Assembly: GCA_964370855.1 (NCBI GenBank)
Contig: CAYJMF010000043.1
Location: 1 to 36,902, forward strand
From: JAKLKS01 sp964370855
Lineage (GTDB): Bacteria; Planctomycetota; JAJSAM01; JAKLKS01
Reading direction: 5' to 3'
DNA: 36,902 nt
Shown: piece after piece, positions 7,879 to 15,900 of the stretch
How the letters are laid out: each line of letters begins with the position of its first letter
How positions within the stretch are numbered: the first letter of the stretch is position 1
Program-made: the position numbers and the translations under genes
Notes under the pieces: generated by a model
What the model saw: the letters and a program-made list of their open reading frames with translations, nothing else
Databases searched by the model: none
Told to the model about the DNA's origin: nothing

Positions 7879-10800
7879 ATGAAGCACAGGATCCGGCTCG
7901 CCTTCGCGGCGCTGGCGCTGGCCCTGGGTCTCGGGGGCGTCCCCCGGGCGATGGCCGCCACCGTGACGGTGATGACCGTCCTCGAGGGACGGACCACGGA
8001 CGGGTCGGGGCACTCCGCCCTGCTCCTCGTGGGGAAGGGGCTGAAGGGGGTGGACCACCTCCACCTCGAGCCCCCGACGGGCGGCGACCTGTCGCTTCCC
8101 ACGGTGGACCTCCCGCTGACGACGGTGGCCGGGAGCACGCTGGCGATCTTCGAGGATTCCGACGGCCTGCTCGTCCCCGGGGAGTACCAGGTCACCCTGG
8201 TGCTCAAGAAGGGCGGCACTCAGCAGGACGCGGGCCTCGTGAGCCTGGCGGTGGGGGGGCTGCTCCCCGGCGCGAGCGTGGGGGTGGACACCTTCTCCGC
8301 CTTCGCGGACCTGCAGGATGAATCGCGCATCGGCCCCGGCTCCTCCCAGGTCGCGCCGGGCAACCACGCCCACCTCGGGGTGTACTCGCCCATCGCCCAC
8401 ACCCACGACACCGACTATCCGAAGAAGGCGGACCTGAGCGCGGCGGGGACCATCAACACCGTTTCCAACCCCGTGGACTGGACGAAGATCAAGAACGTGC
8501 CCGCGGCCTTCGCCGACGGGACCGACGACGGGAACTCCTACACGGCAGGCGCGGGGCTCAGCCTGAACGCGGGGGCCTTCGCGGTGGCCTACTCCGGGAA
8601 CGGGGCGGCGCCCACGGCCTCCCGGAGCGATCACTCCCACGACGCCGCCTACTCGGCCTCGAACCACAACCACGACACGCTCTACTTCACCCAGGCGGTG
8701 CTCACCGCCGTCACGGGGACGCTGAACGCTTCCACCAACCCCGTGGACTGGTCGCAGTTGAAGAGCGTGCCCGCGGGCTTCGCCGACGGGACGGACGCGG
8801 ACACGACCTACGGGGCGGGGACGGGGATCTCGCTGGCGTCGGGGAACTTCTCCGTGGTCTTCGCGGGGACGGGGTCCTCGACGAGCGCCGCTCGCAGCGA
8901 CCACGACCACGACACGCGCTACAACACGCAGGCGCAGCTGAGCGCGGCGACGGGGGTGCTGAACGCGCTGACCAATCCGCTGGACTGGTCGCAGATGAAG
9001 AGCGTGCCGACGGGCTTCGCGGACGGGTCGGACAACGACACGACCTACACGGCGGGGACGGGGATCACTCTCACCACGGGGTCCTTCGCGGCGGACTTCG
9101 GGGGCCCCGGATCGGCGGCGACGGTGGCGCGGAGCGACCACAACCACGACGCGGCCTACGCGGCCATCGTCCACAATCACGACACGCGGTACTACACGCA
9201 GGCGCAGTTGAATTCGTCCACGGGGACCGTGAACGGCTCGACGAACCCGCTGGACTGGTCGCAGCTGAAGAGCGTGCCGGCGGGCTTCGCGGACGGGGTG
9301 GACGACAGTGTGACCTTCGCGGGGACCGGTGCGGCGGCGTCGGCGGCGAGGTCGGACCACGACCACGACGCGCGGTACTTCACGGAGGCCGAACTCTCCT
9401 CGACGGGCGGGACGCTGAACGACGCGGCGAACCCGGTGGAGTGGAACCGGCTCAAGGGGGTTCCCTCGGGATTCGCGGACGGGGCCGACGCCACCGTGAC
9501 CCTCGCGGGGACTGGCTCCGCCTCGACGGGCGCGCACTCGGATCACAACCACAACCTGGACTACACCGCCATCGGGCACGACCACCTCGGCGTCTACTCC
9601 GCCTTCAACCACAACCACGACACGCGGTACTACACGCAGTCGGCCCTCAACGACGTCTCCGGGACCATCAACGCGACGACCAATCCCGTGGACTGGACCC
9701 AGTTGAAGAGCGTGCCCTCGGGCCTGGCGGACGGGGTTGATGACGGGGCCGCCGTCACGGGAAGCGGGACGGCGGCGACGGCCTCGCGAAGCGACCACAA
9801 CCACGACCTGTCCTATCTCGGACTCGGTGGCGGTTCCATGACCGGGACTCTCGCGGTTGCGAACTCCACGTTGAACAGTGTCACGGTCCTCGCGGGCGCC
9901 GCCACCGGTGCAGGCTCCGGGACCCAGGTCGGCATCGGCGTGGAGGGATCCAGTGCAGGTTTCAGCGGCATCGGAGTCAACGGGTACGCATCGGGCGCCT
10001 CGACCTCCTACGGCGTCCGCGGGGAGGCGACGAACTCGGTCGGATCGAACTACGGAGTCTTCGGCAAGTCGCAGAGCGTGTCCGGGTACGGCGGGTACTT
10101 CACGGGGCCGGCAGCGGGAGCCTACGGCGACGCGACCGGCGGAACGGGGACGACCTACGGCGTGCGCGGCAGCGCTGCCAGTTCGAGTGGATTCGGGGGG
10201 TACTTCACCAATACGGGGGTCGGCCTTCGGGCGGTCACGACCGGAGGCGGCGTCGCCCTCGAGGCGGACCACACCGGAACGTCCGGCAACATCGCCGAGT
10301 TCAAGAGCGGCGGCACCACCGTGGCCTCCATCGACAAGACGGGAACGGCCACGTTCAACGGGGGGATCGTGGGGCTTCCCCTCTCCTCGACACTGAGCAC
10401 GGCAGGGACCATAAACACGGCAACCAACCCGGTGGACTGGACGAAACTGAAGGGAGTACCGGCGGGGTTTGCAGATGGGACGGATGACAGCGTGACCTTC
10501 GCGGGGACAGGATCGGCGGCAACCGCCTCGCGATCCGACCACAACCACGCCAGTGTCTATGTCTCCACCGCCGGAGACACCATGACCGGCCCCCTTTCCA
10601 TCTCTTTTGGCAACAATGGCACCGCAACGATATCAGGGGTGAATACCTGGCCCAACGGGTCAGGCATCGGTGTGTACGGAAAGGCAACCACACCAGGGGG
10701 GTACGGGGGCTACTTCGAGTCGACCAGCGGGTCCGGGTACGGTGGGTACCTGACAGGTCCGGTCACCGGAGGCTACGGCGCCGCAACCAACACGTCGGGG

Positions 10801-12717
10801 ACGACCTATGGCGTCAAGGGCAGCGCGGCCAGTTCGAGCGGTTACGGGGGGTACTTCACCAACTCGGGCGTCGGCCTTCTTGCGGTCACGACGGGGAGCA
10901 GCGTCGCCTACGTGGCGGACCACCAGGGTTCAGGCGGCAACATCGCGGAATTCAAGAGCGCCGGCACCACGGTCGCCTCCATCGACAAGACGGGGGCGGC
11001 CACGTTCAACGGGGGGATCGTGGGAATGGCCCTCTCCTCGACCCTCAGCACCGCGGGGACGATCAACTCGGCAACCAACCCGGTGGATTGGACGAAGCTC
11101 AAGGGGGTCCCTGCGGGGTTCTCGGACGGGGTGGACGACACCACCACCCTTGCGGGGAACGGGGTGGCAACGACTGCTTCCCGGTCCGATCACAACCACG
11201 ATGCGACCTATCTGGGACTCACCGGCGGAACCGTGACCGGGAGGACGGTCTTCACCGGCTACAGTAGTTCCCCGTATGGAACCCTCGACGTCACGGACAC
11301 CAACGCCTACAATCCCACGGCCGCCATCCGCGGAACCTCTTCGGTGGGGTACGGGGTCCAAGGGGTGGGCAATTACGGAGTTGTGGGGTGGACCACCGGC
11401 GGAACGGGAGTCTATGGTGGCGACTCGGGGACCTCCACCACCTCCTACGGAGTGCAGGGGACCACGACCAGCACCGCGGGAAAGGGAGTCAGCGGCGTCG
11501 CCAGCGCCACGACGGGCACCAACTACGGCGTGTACGGGAGTTCGGGAAGTTCCTCGGGCGCCGGGGTCTACGGGACCTCCCCCGGCACCGGGGTCTACGG
11601 AATCGGGAACAACTACGGCGTCAATGGCTCGGGGGGGACGGCGGGCGTCTACGGCACCTCCGGGGGAAACAACAGCGTCGGGGTCAAGGGAGACGCCACC
11701 GGTGCTGGGTCCACCTACGGCCTCCACGCCACCGCGGCCAGCACCTCCGGCACGGGGGTCTACGGGGAGGCGCAGGCCACCAGCGGCACGACCTACGGGG
11801 TCTCCGGTAGGGTCTACAGCACCTCCGGGTACGCCGGTTACTTCACCGGCGTGGCGAAGGGGATCTACGCCGACGCGACGAACACCACGGGCACCACCTA
11901 CGGCGTCTACGCCCTCAACCAGAGCGCTTCCGGCTACGGAGGCTACTTCGAGGCAACGAAGACCAGCGGGACCACCTACGGCGCCTTCGTCAAGTCGAGT
12001 TCCGGATCCGGTTTTGCGCTTTACGCCGACAACGCCGCGACCTCCGGAAACGCCTACGGCTCCTACTCCCGTTCCGCTTCCAGCGGCGGGGTCGGCGCCA
12101 TGGGGGAGAGTACGTCCTCGGGAACCGGGGTCTTCGCCCAGTCCTCGACCGGGAACTCGCTGGTCACCAATATCGGGAACGGCACCCCCTCCACATCCGT
12201 GAACAACGCCGCTATCTTCCAGACCAACTCGACCAACGTCGCCCGCATCGACAACACCGGAAAGGGGTTCTTCAACGGCGGGACCCAGGCGAGCGGGGCC
12301 GACTTCGCCGAGAGCGTGGCCGTCAACGCACCCAAGGCGAGTTTCGAACCGGGGGACGTCATTGCGGTGGACCCCACGGGCGAGCGGCGATTCGCCCTCT
12401 CCCGGGAGGCGGATTCGGCGCTCGTGGCCGGCGTCTACTCCACGAAGCCCGCCCTGCTCGGCACCACCCACGACGTGGCCGGCGGCGGGCCGGCCATGGC
12501 GGACGAGGTCCCCCTCGGCGTGGTGGGCATCGTCCCGACCAAGGTCTGCGACGAGGGAGGGGCCATCCGGGCGGGGGATCTCCTCGTCACGGCCTCCCGC
12601 CCCGGGCACGCCAAGAAGGCGTCCGCCAATCCGGCGCCCGGCACCGTTCTCGGCAAGGCGCTCGGGTCCCTCCGTGGCGCCGAGGGTCGGGTCGAGGTGC
12701 TTCTCATGGCGCGGTAG
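7879..12717 (+). CDS. Giant secreted tail-fibre-like HxH repeat protein 1
   Basis: Secreted protein of 1612 aa. A signal peptide (residues 1-26, ending PRAMA) is followed by a beta-rich head domain to about residue 155. Next comes an about 75-residue repeat built from SDHxHDxxY, TQAxL, NP[VL]DW, LKSVPxGFADG and GTG strands. Twelve HxH motifs fall in this block and two more downstream (14 in total), with eight NP[VL][DE]W motifs. Three GGSMTGTL/GDTMTGPL/GGTVTG motifs follow HxH units, as in phage tail fibres. The middle is Gly-rich (YGVYG, GYGGYFTG) with two copies of NIAEFKS...TFNGG. The C-terminal domain, from about residue 1470, starts GADFAESV and ends in EVLLMAR. HxH motifs in trimeric phage fibres coordinate iron; a metal-bound trimeric fibre is my inference. 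AGGAGG lies 6 nt before ATG. No phage genes are nearby. Confidence 0.85.
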   Translation: MKHRIRLAFAALALALGLGGVPRAMAATVTVMTVLEGRTTDGSGHSALLLVGKGLKGVDHLHLEPPTGGDLSLPTVDLPLTTVAGSTLAIFEDSDGLLVPGEYQVTLVLKKGGTQQDAGLVSLAVGGLLPGASVGVDTFSAFADLQDESRIGPGSSQVAPGNHAHLGVYSPIAHTHDTDYPKKADLSAAGTINTVSNPVDWTKIKNVPAAFADGTDDGNSYTAGAGLSLNAGAFAVAYSGNGAAPTASRSDHSHDAAYSASNHNHDTLYFTQAVLTAVTGTLNASTNPVDWSQLKSVPAGFADGTDADTTYGAGTGISLASGNFSVVFAGTGSSTSAARSDHDHDTRYNTQAQLSAATGVLNALTNPLDWSQMKSVPTGFADGSDNDTTYTAGTGITLTTGSFAADFGGPGSAATVARSDHNHDAAYAAIVHNHDTRYYTQAQLNSSTGTVNGSTNPLDWSQLKSVPAGFADGVDDSVTFAGTGAAASAARSDHDHDARYFTEAELSSTGGTLNDAANPVEWNRLKGVPSGFADGADATVTLAGTGSASTGAHSDHNHNLDYTAIGHDHLGVYSAFNHNHDTRYYTQSALNDVSGTINATTNPVDWTQLKSVPSGLADGVDDGAAVTGSGTAATASRSDHNHDLSYLGLGGGSMTGTLAVANSTLNSVTVLAGAATGAGSGTQVGIGVEGSSAGFSGIGVNGYASGASTSYGVRGEATNSVGSNYGVFGKSQSVSGYGGYFTGPAAGAYGDATGGTGTTYGVRGSAASSSGFGGYFTNTGVGLRAVTTGGGVALEADHTGTSGNIAEFKSGGTTVASIDKTGTATFNGGIVGLPLSSTLSTAGTINTATNPVDWTKLKGVPAGFADGTDDSVTFAGTGSAATASRSDHNHASVYVSTAGDTMTGPLSISFGNNGTATISGVNTWPNGSGIGVYGKATTPGGYGGYFESTSGSGYGGYLTGPVTGGYGAATNTSGTTYGVKGSAASSSGYGGYFTNSGVGLLAVTTGSSVAYVADHQGSGGNIAEFKSAGTTVASIDKTGAATFNGGIVGMALSSTLSTAGTINSATNPVDWTKLKGVPAGFSDGVDDTTTLAGNGVATTASRSDHNHDATYLGLTGGTVTGRTVFTGYSSSPYGTLDVTDTNAYNPTAAIRGTSSVGYGVQGVGNYGVVGWTTGGTGVYGGDSGTSTTSYGVQGTTTSTAGKGVSGVASATTGTNYGVYGSSGSSSGAGVYGTSPGTGVYGIGNNYGVNGSGGTAGVYGTSGGNNSVGVKGDATGAGSTYGLHATAASTSGTGVYGEAQATSGTTYGVSGRVYSTSGYAGYFTGVAKGIYADATNTTGTTYGVYALNQSASGYGGYFEATKTSGTTYGAFVKSSSGSGFALYADNAATSGNAYGSYSRSASSGGVGAMGESTSSGTGVFAQSSTGNSLVTNIGNGTPSTSVNNAAIFQTNSTNVARIDNTGKGFFNGGTQASGADFAESVAVNAPKASFEPGDVIAVDPTGERRFALSREADSALVAGVYSTKPALLGTTHDVAGGGPAMADEVPLGVVGIVPTKVCDEGGAIRAGDLLVTASRPGHAKKASANPAPGTVLGKALGSLRGAEGRVEVLLMAR
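8362..9816 (+). repeat. HxH comb of fibre 1 (12 HxH motifs)
   Basis: Coding tandem repeat with a period of about 70-78 residues. HxH variants in order are HAH, HTH, HSH, HNH, HDH, HNH, HNH, HDH, HNH, HDH, HNH, HNH, nearly all followed by D and an aromatic residue two or three positions later. Individual units share the codons for GTGGACTGG or CTGGACTGG (VDW/LDW) and AAGAGCGTGCC (KSVP). Confidence 0.85.
10080..11245 (+). repeat. Internal module duplication in fibre gene 1
   Basis: Two copies of an about 650-bp module begin near 10083 and 10734. Each encodes GYGGY[FL]TGP, TTYGV[RK]GSAASSSG, GGYFTN, NIAEFKS, TVASIDKTG, TFNGGIVG, NP VDWTKLKGVPAGF and one SDHNH unit. The copies are clearly homologous at the protein level but have drifted in third positions, so this duplication is older than any assembly artefact. 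Confidence 0.75.
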
Positions 12718-12722
12718 GGGGA

Positions 12723-12753
12723 GCGGGGCGTCCGGGGAAGGGGCCCGCCCCGC
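12723..12753 (+). terminator. Possible hairpin after fibre gene 1
   Basis: GCGGGGC (12723-12729) pairs with GCCCCGC (12747-12753) across a 17-nt G/C-rich loop, beginning 6 nt after the stop codon. There is no T-run, so intrinsic termination is uncertain. It lies upstream of the second gene's own promoter. Confidence 0.3.
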
Positions 12754-12772
12754 GGATTCCCGCCCCTCGCCC

Positions 12773-12802
12773 GTGACTTCCGCCATGGGCCGGGGGTAGA
12801 TT
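12773..12802 (+). promoter_or_regulatory. Promoter of fibre gene 2 (duplicate of fibre gene 1 promoter)
   Basis: GTGACT (12773-12778), an 18-nt spacer and TAGATT (12797-12802) lie at exactly the same distance (191 bp) from the ATG as in the first gene. The -10 box and spacer are unchanged; the -35 differs by one base. The second gene can therefore probably be transcribed independently. Confidence 0.45.
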
Positions 12803-12932
12803 CACCCCCTCTTGATGGAAGGCACTCCAATCGTGGGCCTTGGAGATGACGCTCTCCGCCGTGGGCATCCCGCCCCCGGTCCGGCCATGTCTCCGCCTCT
12901 GCTCACGTCCCTTTTTCCGTTCCCTGCCGCAC

Positions 12933-12956
12933 CCCGCCCCCCGGGGCGGGCAGGAG
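12933..12956 (+). promoter_or_regulatory. Leader hairpin abutting ribosome-binding site, fibre gene 2
   Basis: CCCGCCCC (12933-12940) and GGGGCGGG (12943-12950) form the same CCCGCCC/GGGCGGG stem as in gene 1, with the loop changed from CTCC to CCCG. AGGAGG follows at 12952-12957, 6 nt before ATG 12964. The two loop changes leave the stem intact. Confidence 0.45.
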
Positions 12957-12963
12957 GTTCGCC

Positions 12964-15900
12964 ATGAAGCACAGGATCCCGCTCGCCCTCGCGGCGCTGG
13001 CGCTGGCCTTCGGCCTCGGGGGTGTTCCCCGGGCGCTGGCCGCCACCGTGACGGTGATGACCGTCCTCGAAGGGCGGACCACGGACGGGTCGGGGCACTC
13101 CGCCCTGCTCCTCGTGGGGAAGGGGCTGAAGGGGGTGGACCACCTCCACCTCGAGCCCCCGACGGACGGCGACCTGTCGCTTCCCACGGTGGACCTCCCG
13201 CTGACGACGGTCGCGGGGAGCACGCTGGCGATCTTCGAGGATTCCGACGGCCTTCTCGTCCCGGGGGAGTACCAGGTCACGCTGGTGCTGAAGAAGGGCG
13301 GCATCCAGCAGGACGCGGGGCGCGTGAGCCTGGCGGTGGGGGGACTGCTCCCCAACGCGAACGTCGGCGTGGACTCCTTCTCCGCGTTCGCGGACCTCCA
13401 GGACGAATCGCGCATCGGCCCCGGCTCCTCGCAGGTCGCTCCGGGCAACCACGCCCACCTCGGCGTGTATTCGCCCATCGCCCACACCCACGACACCGAC
13501 TACCCGAAGAAGGCGGACCTGAGCGCGGCGGGGACCATCAACACGGTCTCCAACCCGGTGGACTGGACGAAGATCAAGAACGTGCCCGCGGCCTTCGCCG
13601 ACGGGACCGACGACGGGAACTCCTACACGGCGGGAGCGGGGCTCAGCCTGACCGCGGGGGCCTTCGCGGTGGCCTACTCCGGCACCGGGGCGGCGGCCAC
13701 GGCGGCGCGCAGCGACCACTCCCACGACGCCGCCTACTCGGCCTCCAACCACAACCACGACACGCTCTACTTCACCCAGGGGCAGCTCACCTCCGTCACG
13801 GGGACGCTGAACGCCTCGACCAACCCCGTGGACTGGTCGCAGCTGAAGAGCGTGCCGGCGGGCTTCGCCGACGGGACGGACGCGGACACGACCTACGGTG
13901 CGGGGACGGGGATGTCGCTCGCGTCGGGGAACTTCTCGGTGGTGTTCGCGGGGACCGGGTCCTCGACGAGCGCGGCGCGGAGCGACCACGACCACGACAC
14001 GCGGTACAACACGCAGGCGCAGCTGAGCGCGGCGACGGGTGTGCTGAACGCGCTGACCAATCCGCTGGACTGGTCGCAGCTGAAGAGCGTGCCGGCGGGC
14101 TTCGCGGACGGGTCGGACGCGGACACGACCTACGCCGCGGGGCCGGGGCTGGTGCTCGGGTCGGGGTCCTTCTCGGCGGACTTCGGTGGGCCGGGGTCGG
14201 CGGCGACGGTGGCGCGGAGCGACCACAACCACGACGCGAGCTACGCGGCCATCGTCCACAACCACGACACGCGGTACTACACGCAGGCGCAGTTGAATTC
14301 CTCCACGGGGACGGTGAACGGGTCGACGAACCCGCTGGACTGGTCGCAGATGAAGAGCGTGCCGGCGGGCTTCGCGGACGGGGTGGACGACAGCGTGACC
14401 TTCGCGGGGACCGGTGCGGCGGCGTCGGCGGCGAGGTCGGACCACGACCACGACGCGCGGTACTTCACGGAGTCGGAGCTCTCCTCCCTCGGGGGAACGC
14501 TGAACGACGCGTCGAACCCGGTGGACTGGAACCGGCTGAAGGGGGTCCCCTCGAGCTTCGCGGACGGGACCGACGAGACGGTGTCGCTGGCAGGAACGGG
14601 GTCGGCGACGTCGGGGGCGCGCTCCGACCACAACCACGACCTGACCTATTCCACCCAGGACCACCTGCACGACGTGACCTACGCCCAGCTGGTGCACACC
14701 CACGACACGCGGTACTTCACGCAGGTGCAGCTCACCTCGACGAACGGGACGGTGAACGCGACGTCCAACCCGCTCGACTGGTCGCAGCTGAAGAGCGTGC
14801 CGACGGGGTTCGCGGACGGGACGGACGAGACGGTCACGTTCTCGGGGACCGGCAGCGCGGGGACGGCGGCGCGGGCGGACCACGACCACGACCTCGACTA
14901 CCTGGGGCTCGGCGGGGGGTCGCTCACCGGCGGGGTCACGGTCTCGGCGAACACGGGGTCGGCCTTCTCCGGGACGACCTTCGCGAACGGGGCCGTCGCT
15001 GTGCTGGGCGCTGCGAGCGGGGTGTCGGGCACGGGGGTCAAGGGGACCGTCACGGGGGGGACGGCGGTCTACGGGGTGGATGCGGCCACATCGGGCGGCT
15101 CCACGGGGGTGCGCGGGGATTCCTCCAGCAGCTCCGGGATCGGGGTTTACGGGCTGAATACCGCGACCGTGGGGAGCCCGTCCGGGGTGCTCGGGGAATC
15201 GGGCAGCGCGAGCGGGTACGGGGTGAAGGGGTCCAATGCCGCGGGCGGGACGGGCGTCTACGGGGTCTCGAACTCGGGATGGGGCGTCTACGGTACCTCC
15301 GGCCAGTTCGGGAGAGGGGTCTTCGGGTCCAACGGCGCATCGAACGGGGTCGGCGTCTACGGGGAGGGGAGCGGCAACGGGGGTTTCGGGGTCCAGGGGA
15401 CGGGAACCCACGGCGTTCAGGGGACGAGCGGGACCGCGAACGGGAATGCAGTCTGGGGAGAGCACACGGGGACCACCGGCGCCGGCTTCGGGGTGACGGG
15501 GCGGAGCTTCAGCACGACGGGGACGGGGGTCTTCGCCTGGATGGGCGGGAACGGCGGGGTCGCCCTCGCCGCCGACCACGCGGGGACCTCGGGGAACATA
15601 GCCGAGTTCCGCAGCAGCGGGAGCACGGTCGCGACCATCGACAAGACGGGGAAGGCCACCTTCAACGGCGGGGTCGCGGGGCTCTCCGTGTCCTCGGAAC
15701 TCAGCGCCCCCGGGACCATCAACACGACGACCAACCCCGTGGACTGGACGAAACTGAAGGGGGTCCCCTCGGGGTTCGCGGATGGGACTGACAACGACAC
15801 CATCGTGGTACTCGCGGGGACGGGCTCGGCGACCACCGGCGCGAGGAGCGACCACACCCACGACTACCTCAGCACGAGCGGCGGGACCATCACTGGTGCC

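Larger units (their letters stand above)
7688..9825 (+). repeat. Long direct repeat, copy 1 (upstream region plus 5' half of fibre gene 1)
   Basis: This segment aligns without any indel to 12773-14910. The 191-bp noncoding part differs at only about 11 positions. The coding part stays colinear through the last HxH of the comb (TAT 9814 against TAC 14899, both 1935 nt from their ATG). Beyond the GGGS[ML]TG motif the genes diverge in length and sequence until the shared C terminus. Confidence 0.85.
12773..14910 (+). repeat. Long direct repeat, copy 2 (upstream region plus 5' half of fibre gene 2)
   Basis: Second copy of the 2.1-kb segment at 7688-9825, colinear without gaps. The tandem arrangement implies duplication of the whole gene with its promoter. 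The high similarity of the 5' half, compared with the divergent middle, suggests either recent gene conversion or strong constraint on the head and comb. Confidence 0.85.

Noticed and set aside
8362..14907. CRISPR-like regular repetition.
   Set aside because: The repeats are in-frame, degenerate at third positions and encode protein strands; there are no identical short repeats with unique spacers.
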